From: an uncultured Oscillospiraceae bacterium
GTDB lineage: Bacteria; Bacillota; Clostridia; Oscillospirales; Oscillospiraceae
Assembly: GCA_944382965.1 (NCBI GenBank)
Contig: CALWOA010000008.1
Span: 39,676 to 103,675, forward strand
Reading direction: 5' to 3'
DNA length: 64,000 nt
Numbering within the stretch: position 1 is the first letter of the stretch; each line of letters opens with the position of its first letter. Made by a program: the position numbers and the translations under genes. Under the pieces are notes generated by a model. That model was not told where the DNA came from, searched no databases, and was given only the letters and a program-made list of their open reading frames with translations. This document shows, piece after piece, positions 24,552 through 32,868 of the stretch.

Positions 24552-24580
24552 ATTATAGCACGTTTGTGCCATCAGTACAA
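24552..24580 (-). promoter_or_regulatory. Sigma-A promoter for the DUF975 gene
   Basis: Minus-strand TTGTAC (24575-24580), 17-base spacer, TATAAT (24552-24557). Confidence 0.75.
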
Positions 24581-24614
24581 GAAAAATGTCCCGCTGCGGC
24601 TTTCGCAGCGGGAC
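24581..24614 (-). terminator. Rho-independent terminator after glnS
   Basis: 11-bp stem GTCCCGCTGCG/CGCAGCGGGAC (24588-24614) followed on the minus strand by ATTTTTC. Confidence 0.9.
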
Positions 24615-24621
24615 GAATTAC

Positions 24622-26301
24622 TTATTTGCCGGGCTTGAAGCTGTCCTTCAGGCTGACGGAGCGGTTGAATACCAGATGTTCCGGGGTAGAATCCTTGCTG
24701 TCGGGGCAGAAGTAGCCCAGACGCATGAACTGATAGGAAGCAGGGGCCTTGGCGTCTTTCAGGCTGGCTTCCACCTTGCATCCGGTGAGAACCTCCAGGG
24801 AGTGGGGATTCAGGCAGGCCAGGAAATCCTTGCCGGCGGCATCGGGGTCCGGATCGTCAAAGAGGTTGCTGTACTGCCGCACCTCTGCATCGGCGCAGTT
24901 GTTGGCGTCTACCCAGTGAATGGTAGCGCCCTTGACCTTACGGCCGTCAGCGGGGTTGCCGCCCTGGCTGTCGGGGTCGTAGGTGGCCAGCACTTCCACA
25001 ACTTTGCCGTTCTCGTCGGTGACGCATCCGGTGCAGGTAATCAGGTAAGCGCCCTTCAGACGGCACTCCGGTCCGTTGGGGAACAGCCGCTTGTACTTGG
25101 GTACCGGCTCTGCCAGAAAGTCATCAGCCTCAATCCACAGATTCCGGGAGAAGGTTACCGGACGGGTGCCGGCATCGGGATCGTTGGGATTGTTCTCCAC
25201 CTCAAAGGTTTCGCTCTTGCCCTCGGGATAGTTGGTGATGGTCAGCTTAACGGGGTCCAGAACGGCCATAACCCGCTGGGCGGTTTCGTTCAGGTCTTCC
25301 CGCAGGCAGTGCTCCAGGAAACCGTACTCGATGGTGTTGGGGCTCTTTGCCACGCCAACCCGGTCGCAGAAGTTGCGGATGGAGGCGGGGGTGTAGCCCC
25401 GTCGGCGCAGACCGCACAGGGTGGGCATTCGGGGATCATCCCAGCCGGAAACATAGCCGTTTTCCACCAAGGCTCTGAGCTTGCGCTTGGACAACACCGT
25501 GTGGTCGATGCCCAGTCGGGCGAACTCAATCTGCCGGGGATGGTGGGGAACATTGGTGTGCTCTACTACCCAGTTGTACAGGGGACGATGGTTCTCAAAT
25601 TCCAGAGAGCACAGGGAGTGGGTAATGCCTTCCAGTGCATCCTGAATGGGGTGGGCAAAGTCGTACATGGGGTAGATGCACCACTTGTCCCCCTGGCGGT
25701 GATGGTGCATGTGACGAATCCGGTAGATCACCGGGTCACGCATATTGAAGTTGCCGGAAGCCAGATCAATCTTGGCCCGGAGGGTATACTTGTTGTCTTC
25801 AAACTCACCGGCCCGCATCCGGCGGAACAGGTCCAGGCTTTCCTCAATGGGACGGTCACGCCAGGGGGACTTTGCAGGGGTGTCGGTGTCGCCCCGGTAT
25901 TCCTTGAACTGCTCGGGGGTCAGCTCGCAGACGTAGGCCAGCCCCTTCTTGATCAGCTCCTCTGCCAGCTCGTAGGTCTTTTCAAAGTAGTCAGAGCCGT
26001 AGAAGAACCGGTCGCCCCAGTCAAAGCCCAGCCAGTGGATGTCCTCCTGGATGGCCTGTACAAACTCCACATCCTCTTTGGTGGGGTTGGTGTCGTCCAT
26101 ACGCAGGTTGCACATACCGCCGTACTTCTCCGCGGTGCCGAAGTCGATAATCAAAGCCTTGCAGTGACCGATGTGCAGGTAGCCGTTGGGTTCCGGTGGG
26201 AACCGGGTGTGCACGGTCATACCTTCATAGCGGCCTCCTGGCGCGATATCCTCATCAATAAAGGCGTGGATGAAATTCTTGCTTTCCGTAATCTCAGCCA
26301 T
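24622..26301 (-). CDS. glnS: Glutaminyl-tRNA synthetase
   Basis: 559 residues, class I synthetase. HIGH-type motif PPEPNGYLHIGHCKA at about residue 35 and KMSKS variant VLSKRKL at about 270; the C-terminal beta-barrel anticodon region is complete (ATIHWVDANNCADAEVRQYS). It charges tRNA-Gln directly. Many Firmicutes lack it and use the GatCAB amidation route, so its presence suggests ancient acquisition in this lineage. No gatCAB lies in the window. It has its own promoter and terminator, and its leader shows no T-box. Confidence 0.97.
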   Translation of the reverse strand: MAEITESKNFIHAFIDEDIAPGGRYEGMTVHTRFPPEPNGYLHIGHCKALIIDFGTAEKYGGMCNLRMDDTNPTKEDVEFVQAIQEDIHWLGFDWGDRFFYGSDYFEKTYELAEELIKKGLAYVCELTPEQFKEYRGDTDTPAKSPWRDRPIEESLDLFRRMRAGEFEDNKYTLRAKIDLASGNFNMRDPVIYRIRHMHHHRQGDKWCIYPMYDFAHPIQDALEGITHSLCSLEFENHRPLYNWVVEHTNVPHHPRQIEFARLGIDHTVLSKRKLRALVENGYVSGWDDPRMPTLCGLRRRGYTPASIRNFCDRVGVAKSPNTIEYGFLEHCLREDLNETAQRVMAVLDPVKLTITNYPEGKSETFEVENNPNDPDAGTRPVTFSRNLWIEADDFLAEPVPKYKRLFPNGPECRLKGAYLITCTGCVTDENGKVVEVLATYDPDSQGGNPADGRKVKGATIHWVDANNCADAEVRQYSNLFDDPDPDAAGKDFLACLNPHSLEVLTGCKVEASLKDAKAPASYQFMRLGYFCPDSKDSTPEHLVFNRSVSLKDSFKPGK

Positions 26302-26385
26302 ATTGGAACATCCTCTCTTCCGATACGAATCGTGGTTTATTGGCAGAGGGCGCTATGACCCTTTGCTTTTTACCAATAATATGCC

Positions 26386-26414
26386 ATTATACCCCATATC
26401 GGCGGGATTTGCAA
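26386..26414 (-). promoter_or_regulatory. Sigma-A promoter for glnS
   Basis: Minus-strand TTGCAA (26409-26414), 17-base spacer, TATAAT (26386-26391), about 85 bases upstream of the start. The leader has a weak ATTGG/CCAAT stem but no recognised riboswitch. Confidence 0.75.
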
Positions 26415-26529
26415 CCGCAATTCCTGCCAGAATCCATCTTTTCCGGGGCAAAGACTGTGTGAAAATTGTACATTGTGTATCCGGTTATGAAAAATACGAA
26501 AACATTTTGAGAAATCTGCAATTTAATGG

Positions 26530-26558
26530 TTGTCAATTGGGCTATCTTATATTAAAAT
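26530..26558 (+). promoter_or_regulatory. Sigma-A promoter for the pyrH operon
   Basis: TTGTCA (26530-26535), 17-base spacer, TAAAAT (26553-26558), 30 bases before the pyrH start. It probably drives the long run towards polC. Confidence 0.7.
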
Positions 26559-26588
26559 AGGAAAGGATATGAAAAGGAGTGATATGAT

Positions 26589-27314
26589 TTGCCTCAGCTT
26601 AAATATAAGCGCATCCTGCTGAAAATCAGCGGCGAAGCTTTGGCTGGCCAGCAGCACAGAGGATTGGACTTTACCGTGATCAATTCCGTATGCGAAGCCA
26701 TTCGTACCTGCCGGGATATGGGCGTTCAGATTGGCCTGGTCATCGGCGGCGGCAACTTCTGGCGCGGCGTGAAGGACGGTGCCGACAAGATGCAGCGTTC
26801 CCACGGTGATGCCATGGGTATGCTGGCTACCGTCATGAATTCCATTGCCATGGCGGATGCCCTGGAAAAGCACGGCGTCGATGCCAGAGTACTTACCGCA
26901 GTAGAGATGCACAAGTTTGCCGAGTACTTTACCCGGGATACTGCGGATCGCTACCTGAACGAAGGCAAGGTCGTGATTTTTGCTGCCGGTACTGGCAACC
27001 CCTATTTCTCCACCGATACCGGCGCAGTGCTCCGGGGTGTGGAGATTGAAGCCGATGCCATCCTCATGGCCAAAAACGTGGATGCCATTTATTCGGCTGA
27101 CCCCAATACCGACCCCAACGCCCAGCGCTATACCCACCTGACCTATGACAAGGTGCTGGCGGATCACCTGAAGGCTACTGATTCCACTGCCATGACTCTG
27201 GCTATGGATAACGATATGCCCATGGTCTGCTTTGCCCTGAATCCCCCGGAAAATATCATCCGCGTTGCCTGCGGAGAAGCAATCGGAACTACTGTTACCG
27301 TTAAGGAGGAATAA
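26589..27314 (+). CDS. pyrH: UMP kinase
   Basis: 241 residues, hexameric bacterial UMP kinase of the amino-acid-kinase fold that makes UDP. KYKRILLKISGEALAG opens the protein, VIGGGNFWRGV is the glycine-rich loop, and MLATVMNSIAMADAL and FAAGTGNPYFSTDT are conserved. The frame has a stop just upstream, so the start must be the TTG at 26589, ten bases after AAGGAG. An out-of-frame ATG at 26584 sits closer to that ribosome site. First gene of the pyrH-frr-uppS-cdsA-dxr-rseP-ispG run. Confidence 0.96.
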   Translation: MPQLKYKRILLKISGEALAGQQHRGLDFTVINSVCEAIRTCRDMGVQIGLVIGGGNFWRGVKDGADKMQRSHGDAMGMLATVMNSIAMADALEKHGVDARVLTAVEMHKFAEYFTRDTADRYLNEGKVVIFAAGTGNPYFSTDTGAVLRGVEIEADAILMAKNVDAIYSADPNTDPNAQRYTHLTYDKVLADHLKATDSTAMTLAMDNDMPMVCFALNPPENIIRVACGEAIGTTVTVKEE

Positions 27315-27317
27315 CAA

Positions 27318-27872
27318 ATGAGCGTAGATTTCAAGGAATATGCAAGAAGAATGGACAAGGCGCTGGATCACCTGAACGAGGAATTCGGCGCTGTTCGGGC
27401 AGGCCGGGCCAATGCCAAGGTTCTTGATCGCATCACTGTAGAATACTATGGCAGTGAGACACCCCTGAACGGTGTGGCTACCATTTCCACCCCCGATGCC
27501 CGTACCCTGGTGGTGCAGCCCTGGGACACCAAGATCCTGAAGGACATTCAGAAGGCTATCCAGTCCTCCGACCTGGGCATCAATCCTCAGAACGACGGCC
27601 GGGTCATCCGTCTGGTCTTCCCTCAGCTGACGGAGGAGCGCCGTAAGGAACTGGCAAAGCAGGTCAGAAAGTATGCCGAAGAATCCAAGGTCGCCATGCG
27701 CAACATCCGCCGGGACGGCATGGACTATGTCAAGAAGCTGAAGAAGAACTCTGAAATTACCGAGGATGACCAGAAGAAAGCAGAGAAGGATCTGCAGGAG
27801 CTGCTGGATAAAAACATCAAGCGGGTGGACGCTGCCCTGGCCGACAAGGAAAAGGAACTGATGTCCATCTAA
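27318..27872 (+). CDS. frr: Ribosome recycling factor
   Basis: 184 residues, normal length. Family signatures are clear: EFGAVRAGRANAKVLDRITV, then QPWDTKILKDIQKAIQSSDL and RRKELAKQVRKYAEESKVAM. With EF-G it splits the post-termination ribosome. It starts three bases after pyrH with AAGGAGG in the gap, the usual order in bacteria. Confidence 0.98.
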   Translation: MSVDFKEYARRMDKALDHLNEEFGAVRAGRANAKVLDRITVEYYGSETPLNGVATISTPDARTLVVQPWDTKILKDIQKAIQSSDLGINPQNDGRVIRLVFPQLTEERRKELAKQVRKYAEESKVAMRNIRRDGMDYVKKLKKNSEITEDDQKKAEKDLQELLDKNIKRVDAALADKEKELMSI

Positions 27873-27891
27873 TCGCACTTTGCCCATAGAG

Positions 27892-27921
27892 ATAGGGGTC
27901 GATGGCAGCATCGACCCCTAT
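27892..27921 (+). terminator. Hairpin between frr and uppS (attenuator or partial terminator)
   Basis: A 13-bp perfect stem (ATAGGGGTCGATG and its complement) with a four-base loop. The T-rich stretch comes about 12 bases later (27935-27940), so termination is likely partial; it may also stabilise the upstream mRNA. Confidence 0.6.
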
Positions 27922-27956
27922 GATTCAGGTTTCATTTTTTAGAAAGAGGTGAGCCA

Positions 27957-28670
27957 ATGGCAAATTCAGAGGCTCTGGTTCCGCCGCAACATATTGCCAT
28001 TATTATGGATGGAAACGGCCGCTGGGCCAAACAACGGGGCCTGCCCCGTACTGCCGGACACGCTGCCGGCGCCGAGAGCTTCCGGCGGATCGCAAACTAT
28101 TGCCGTACGTTGGGAGTGAAATATCTGACCGTTTACGCGTTTTCCACAGAAAATTGGAAACGCTCCCAGGACGAGATTGCCGGCATTATGCGTCTGCTGC
28201 GCCGGTATCTGGAAGAAGCGCTGCGGGACATGGAAAAGAACCGCGTGTGCTTTCGCTTTTTTGGAGACTTGACCCGGCTGAGTCCCCAGCTGCAGAAACT
28301 CTGCCTGGATGCCCAAAGCCGAAGCCAAGACTATGACGTTCAGGTGAATTTCTGCCTGAATTATGGCGGCCGGGATGAAATCGTCCACGCTGCTCGGGCC
28401 TTTGCCACTGAAGTGGCACAGGGCAAACGCAAGCCTGAAGAACTGACGGAAGGGCTGTTTGAAAATTTCTTGTATTCTGCCGGCGTTCCGGATCCGGAAC
28501 TGGTTATCCGGCCTTCCGGGGAGAAGCGCACCAGCAATTTCCTGCTGTGGCAGTCTGCTTACTCGGAATATGTGTTTATGAATGTACTGTGGCCGGACTT
28601 CACCCCGGAGCATCTGGACGAGGCCATTGCAGAATATCACCGGCGCAACCGGCGTTTTGGAGGGACATAA
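27957..28670 (+). CDS. uppS: Isoprenyl transferase (undecaprenyl diphosphate synthase)
   Basis: 237 residues, cis-prenyltransferase. IIMDGNGRWAKQRG holds the catalytic Asp, YAFSTENWKR and the C-terminal VIRPSGEKRTSNFLLWQSA/YSE are the other conserved regions. It makes C55 diphosphate, the lipid carrier for peptidoglycan, from FPP and IPP, linking to dxr and ispG later in the operon. GAAAGAGGTG precedes the ATG. Confidence 0.96.
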   Translation: MANSEALVPPQHIAIIMDGNGRWAKQRGLPRTAGHAAGAESFRRIANYCRTLGVKYLTVYAFSTENWKRSQDEIAGIMRLLRRYLEEALRDMEKNRVCFRFFGDLTRLSPQLQKLCLDAQSRSQDYDVQVNFCLNYGGRDEIVHAARAFATEVAQGKRKPEELTEGLFENFLYSAGVPDPELVIRPSGEKRTSNFLLWQSAYSEYVFMNVLWPDFTPEHLDEAIAEYHRRNRRFGGT

Positions 28671-28676
28671 AGAAAT

Positions 28677-29492
28677 ATGAAAACCCGTATTCTCACAGCG
28701 GCAATTCTGGTGCCGATTTTGCTCCTGCTGGTGCTGGTGGCACCGCCACTTCTGGCTGCGGTGGTGCTGGGCTTGCTGCTGGCCATTGCCTCCTACGAAT
28801 TGCTGTACCGTACCAAACTGGTGCAGCGTCCCCGGTTGGTGATCTACTCTTCCGCCATGGCCTTTTCCATTTCCATTTGGAGCTACTATTCCGCGTCCCA
28901 TGGCGTCTTTGTACTGCTGGTAATGTTTTATTTCATGCTCCTGTTCTCCGAGATCATGATGGATCATGTGAAGGTGCATTTTGAGATGCTGGGCATGTGC
29001 TTTGTATCGGGTATTATTTTGCCCTTCCTGCTCAGCTCCCTGGTGCGCATCCTGATGATGAGCGTGGGCCGGTATGTCATTCTGATTCCCTTTATTGTGG
29101 CGTTTTTGTCCGATGCCGGTGCTTACTTCGTGGGTATGAAGTTCGGAAAACACAAGCTGGCCCCGGTAATCAGCCCCAATAAGACCATCGAAGGTGTCTT
29201 TGGCGGCTTGGGAGCTGCCATGCTGGGTATGCTGATTTATACGGTGATTCTGGATTGGCCGCTGCGCTTTGACGTCAACTATGGCATTGCGCTGATCTAT
29301 GGTGTCGTTGGTTCTCTGGCGGGTACCTTTGGAGATCTGTGCTTCTCTGTGATCAAACGCCAGACCGGCATCAAAGATTACGGCAACCTGATTCCCGGAC
29401 ATGGCGGTGTTCTGGACCGGATGGACTCGCTGGTCATGGTGGCACCTCTGATGGAGGCGTTTCTGCTGCTGATTCCGGTGGTAATCGTGTAA
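28677..29492 (+). CDS. cdsA: Phosphatidate cytidylyltransferase
   Basis: 271 residues with about eight membrane helices. The C-terminal CDP-DAG synthase signature is complete: SPNKTIEGVFGGLGAA, then GDLCFSVIKRQTGIKDYGNL and PGHGGVLDRMDS. It makes CDP-diacylglycerol, the branch point to all phospholipids. Start six bases after uppS. Standard neighbour of uppS and dxr. Confidence 0.96.
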   Translation: MKTRILTAAILVPILLLLVLVAPPLLAAVVLGLLLAIASYELLYRTKLVQRPRLVIYSSAMAFSISIWSYYSASHGVFVLLVMFYFMLLFSEIMMDHVKVHFEMLGMCFVSGIILPFLLSSLVRILMMSVGRYVILIPFIVAFLSDAGAYFVGMKFGKHKLAPVISPNKTIEGVFGGLGAAMLGMLIYTVILDWPLRFDVNYGIALIYGVVGSLAGTFGDLCFSVIKRQTGIKDYGNLIPGHGGVLDRMDSLVMVAPLMEAFLLLIPVVIV

Positions 29493-29505
29493 TGAGGAAC
29501 AAAGT

Positions 29506-30654
29506 ATGGTAAACTATGTCAGTATTCTTGGCTCTACCGGCTCTATCGGCCGGCAGAGCCTGGATATTATCTCCCATCTGCCCCAAATTCAGGTGGCAGC
29601 CTTGACGGCTGGAACCAATGTAGAACGCATGGCCCAGCAGTGCCGTCAGTTTCGCCCGGAACTGGCGGTCATGGCAACCGAGGAAGCAGCCCACGCACTG
29701 GCCCGGGAAATTGCGGACCTTCCCATCCGGGTAAGCTGGGGAGAAGCCGGGCTGATTGAAGCGGCCCAGATTCCGAAGGCGGACTGCGTGATCACCGCCG
29801 TGGTGGGCATGGTGGGACTGAAACCTACCCTGGCTGCCATTCGGGCCCAAAAGCGCATCGGCCTTGCCAATAAGGAAACCCTGGTCTGTGCCGGGGAACT
29901 GGTGATGGCGGAGGCAAAACGCTGCGGCGCGGAGATTATTCCGGTGGATTCGGAGCACTCTGCCATTTTCCAGTGCCTGATGGGCTGCAAAGACAAAAAG
30001 GAAATCAAACGGCTGATTCTCACCTGCTCCGGTGGCCCCTTCTTTGGTATGAATCGGCAGCAGCTGATGCAGGTGACCAAAGCCGATGCCCTGAAGCATC
30101 CCAACTGGAAAATGGGAGCGAAAATCACCATTGACTGTGCAACCCTGATGAATAAGGGGCTGGAAGTCATCGAAGCCATGCGGCTTTACCAGGTGCCCCT
30201 GGAACAGGTGGATGTGGTAATCCACCGGCAGAGCATTGTCCACAGTATGGTGGAGTTTACCGACGGTGCAGTGATGGCCCAGATGGGCACCCCGGATATG
30301 CGCCTGCCTATTCAGCTGGCGCTGACCTATCCCCAGCGGCTTCCCTGCCCGGTGGAGGGGCTGGATCTGCTCACCTGCGGCAGCCTGAGCTTTGCTGCGC
30401 CGGATCTGGAAAATTTCCCCTGCCTGGCGCTGGCTTACCAGTGCGCCGCCAAGGGCGGCACGGCCTGTCCTGCCATGAATGGCGCCAATGAGGAAGCGGT
30501 AGCCATGTTCCTGGCGGGTGAAATCGGATTTTATGATATTTACCGGCTGGTTTCCCAGGCGGTAGAGCAGGTTCCCTTTATTCCCAATCCTACTCTGGAA
30601 GAGATTCTGGAGGCGGACCGGCTGGCCCGGGAGGCTGTCCGGAGACTGCGGTAA
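29506..30654 (+). CDS. dxr: 1-deoxy-D-xylulose 5-phosphate reductoisomerase
   Basis: 382 residues. NADPH loop GSTGSIGRQSLDII at the start, metal/substrate motifs LANKETLVCAGEL and PVDSEHSAIFQCL, and the substrate-loop and C-terminal pieces MNKGLEVIEAMRLY and MNGANEEAVAMFL are all present. It converts DXP to MEP, the committed step of non-mevalonate isoprenoid synthesis. ATG at 29506 after GAGGAAC. Confidence 0.97.
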   Translation: MVNYVSILGSTGSIGRQSLDIISHLPQIQVAALTAGTNVERMAQQCRQFRPELAVMATEEAAHALAREIADLPIRVSWGEAGLIEAAQIPKADCVITAVVGMVGLKPTLAAIRAQKRIGLANKETLVCAGELVMAEAKRCGAEIIPVDSEHSAIFQCLMGCKDKKEIKRLILTCSGGPFFGMNRQQLMQVTKADALKHPNWKMGAKITIDCATLMNKGLEVIEAMRLYQVPLEQVDVVIHRQSIVHSMVEFTDGAVMAQMGTPDMRLPIQLALTYPQRLPCPVEGLDLLTCGSLSFAAPDLENFPCLALAYQCAAKGGTACPAMNGANEEAVAMFLAGEIGFYDIYRLVSQAVEQVPFIPNPTLEEILEADRLAREAVRRLR

Positions 30655-30699
30655 TATTTGGGAACCGCCTAGCAATCTTTTGTTTAAGCGAGGCGTTCT

Positions 30700-31758
30700 A
30701 TGAGCATTCTTTTCGCAATCATTTTGTTCAGCGTTTTGATTTTTGTCCACGAGCTGGGACATTTCGCAGCGGCGAAGCTGTCCGGAGTCCAGGTCAATGA
30801 GTTTGCCATTTTCATGGGCCCGGCCTTGTGGAAAAAACAGGTGGGAGAAACCCTGTATTCCATTCGCCTGATCCCCATTGGCGGCTACTGCGCCATGGAA
30901 GGAGAGGACGAGGACAGTGAAAATCCTCGCTCTTTCCGGGCAGCTGCCTGGTGGAAACGGCTGATTATTCTGGTAGCCGGTGCCGCTATGAATTTTCTGG
31001 TAGGTGTGCTGCTGATGGTTGTGGTGTATCTGCCTGTGAATCAGGTGGTTGTACCGGTGATTTCCGGCTTTGAAACCTTCTGCACCCTGGATGGGGAGGA
31101 AGGCTTGCAGGTTGGGGACCGGATTTTGGAAGTGGATGGAGAAAAGATCTATGTCCAGTCGGACTTTTCCCTGATTTTGGGCTTGAACAGCGGAGATGTC
31201 CACGATCTGGTGGTAGAGCGTGACGGAAAAAAAGTGGTGCTGGACGATCTGCGGATGGAAAAGCATGATGTTGTCCAGGCGGACGGAACCACCCAGAAGC
31301 TGTTTGGCATGAATTTCTCCATCGAAGACTTGAATTTGTGGGGAAAGATCCAGTACGCCTGGAATCAGTCTCTGGATACGGTGCGTCTGGTGCGCCTGAG
31401 CCTGCAAATGCTGGTGAAAGGTCAGGTGGGGTTGGCGGATGTATCCGGCCCGGTGGGTATTGTTCAGCAAATGTCCGTGGTGGCGGAAAGCTCCCGGACC
31501 TGGGTGGATGCTCTGATGAATATGCTCTATTTCGGCGGATTCATTGCCATTAACCTGGCGGTGATGAACCTGCTGCCCATCCCCGCTTTGGACGGCGGCC
31601 GGGTAGTGGGACTGCTGATTACTACGGTTGTAGAAAGTATCACCAAGAAGGAAATCAACCCGAAATACGAAGGCTACCTCCACGGCGCCGGAATGCTTCT
31701 GCTGCTGGGACTGATGGCGGTGGTCATGTTCAAGGATATTTGGTTTTTGATCCGTTAA
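30700..31758 (+). CDS. rseP: RseP/SpoIVFB-type site-2 zinc metalloprotease
   Basis: 352 residues. Helix 1 holds the zinc motif VHELGHFAAAKLSG (residues about 17-30); a PDZ domain lies in the middle (EGLQVGDRILEVDGEKIY); the third zinc ligand region is NLLPIPALDGGRVVG near residue 288. It cuts membrane-embedded regulators such as anti-sigma factors. In this operon position it is the RseP/RasP orthologue. A possible client is the anti-sigma-like protein near 23 kb, but that gene is frameshifted. Confidence 0.95.
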   Translation: MSILFAIILFSVLIFVHELGHFAAAKLSGVQVNEFAIFMGPALWKKQVGETLYSIRLIPIGGYCAMEGEDEDSENPRSFRAAAWWKRLIILVAGAAMNFLVGVLLMVVVYLPVNQVVVPVISGFETFCTLDGEEGLQVGDRILEVDGEKIYVQSDFSLILGLNSGDVHDLVVERDGKKVVLDDLRMEKHDVVQADGTTQKLFGMNFSIEDLNLWGKIQYAWNQSLDTVRLVRLSLQMLVKGQVGLADVSGPVGIVQQMSVVAESSRTWVDALMNMLYFGGFIAINLAVMNLLPIPALDGGRVVGLLITTVVESITKKEINPKYEGYLHGAGMLLLLGLMAVVMFKDIWFLIR

Positions 31759-31776
31759 CGGGAATAGGAGACAGAT

Positions 31777-32814
31777 ATGACAAGACAAATTCTGGTAGGT
31801 GGTATCCCCATTGGCGGCGGTGCCCCGGTGGTGATCCAGTCCATGCTGAATACCAAGACCACGGATGTGGAAGGTTCTTTGCGTCAGATCCGCGCCCTGG
31901 CATCCGCCGGATGCCAGATTGCCCGGCTGGCAGTGCCCAACATGGAAGCGGCCCGGGGATTTGCAGAGATCGCCAAAGAAAGCCCGCTGCCTCTGGTTGC
32001 GGACATTCACTTTGATTATAAGCTGGCCATCGCCGCCGCAGAAGGCGGCGCAGCCAAAATCCGCATCAACCCTGGCAACATCGGTGGGGAAGACCGGGTC
32101 AAAGCGGTGGTGGAGGTGTGCAAGGAAAAGCACATTCCCATCCGCATTGGTGTAAACGGCGGCAGTCTGGACAAAAAGCTGCTGGAAAAGTACGGTCATC
32201 CCACGGCGGAAGCCCTGGTGGAAAGTGCCTTCCAGCACCTGGAACTGCTGGAAAAGCAGGGCTTTTATGACACCTGCGTATCCATGAAGTCCTCCACGGT
32301 ACCCACCATGGTGGCTGCTGCCCGGCTGTTCCGGAGCAAGTGTGACTATCCCATTCACATCGGCGTGACGGAAACCGGACCGGTGAAACAGGGACTGATC
32401 AAATCCGCCATGGGCATCGGCGCTCTGCTGCTGGAAGGCATCGGCGATACCATCCGGGTGAGCCTGACCGATGACCCGGTGGAAGAGGTCTACGCCGCCA
32501 AGGATATCCTGAAAGCGGCGGGAATGCGCAAAGAGGGCGTGAATATCATTTCTTGCCCCACCTGCGGCCGTACCCGGATCGATCTGATCGGCCTAGTGAA
32601 CCAGGTGGATGCTGCCCTGAAAGACTGCGAAAAGCCCATCACCGTGGCGGTCATGGGCTGTGTGGTCAATGGTCCCGGAGAAGCCCGGGAAGCGGACATC
32701 GGCATTGCCGGCGGTGACGGCTGGGGCATGCTCTTTGAAAAGGGAGAACAGGTGGAAAAACTGCCCTATGAGCAGCTTCTGCCTGCCCTGCTGCGTCGAA
32801 TCGAGAAGTTATAA
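31777..32814 (+). CDS. ispG: 4-hydroxy-3-methylbut-2-enyl diphosphate synthase
   Basis: 345 residues, the short bacterial form without the plant-type insert. TIM-barrel part GAPVVIQSMLNTKTTDVEG; C-terminal [4Fe-4S] ligands in ISCPTCGRTRIDL and AVMGCVVNGPGEAREADIG. It reduces MEcPP to HMBPP and needs flavodoxin or ferredoxin; a flavodoxin gene is at the start of the window. Start 18 bases after rseP with AGGAGA upstream. Confidence 0.97.
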   Translation: MTRQILVGGIPIGGGAPVVIQSMLNTKTTDVEGSLRQIRALASAGCQIARLAVPNMEAARGFAEIAKESPLPLVADIHFDYKLAIAAAEGGAAKIRINPGNIGGEDRVKAVVEVCKEKHIPIRIGVNGGSLDKKLLEKYGHPTAEALVESAFQHLELLEKQGFYDTCVSMKSSTVPTMVAAARLFRSKCDYPIHIGVTETGPVKQGLIKSAMGIGALLLEGIGDTIRVSLTDDPVEEVYAAKDILKAAGMRKEGVNIISCPTCGRTRIDLIGLVNQVDAALKDCEKPITVAVMGCVVNGPGEAREADIGIAGGDGWGMLFEKGEQVEKLPYEQLLPALLRRIEKL

Positions 32815-32820
32815 GCCTTT

Positions 32821-32850
32821 GGGCGGAACGTTTGCTTCCGCCCATTTTTT
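32821..32850 (+). terminator. Terminator/attenuator between ispG and polC
   Basis: 8-bp stem GGGCGGAA/TTCCGCCC followed by ATTTTTT (32844-32850). It probably ends most operon transcripts, with readthrough into polC. Confidence 0.82.
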
Positions 32851-32868
32851 ACCTGAGATGAGGAACTT

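Noticed and set aside
26302-26385. Possible T-box leader of glnS
   Set aside because: The leader is short and lacks the conserved T-box sequence and an antiterminator/terminator pair.
26270-26560. Plus-strand frame of 96 codons in the glnS-pyrH gap
   Set aside because: It overlaps the glnS start and both promoters, with no ribosome site and no family resemblance.
29434-32358. Open frame of 974 codons on the minus strand
   Set aside because: It lies wholly antisense to cdsA end, dxr, rseP and ispG, which have clear motifs. The long frame is a by-product of high G+C codon use.
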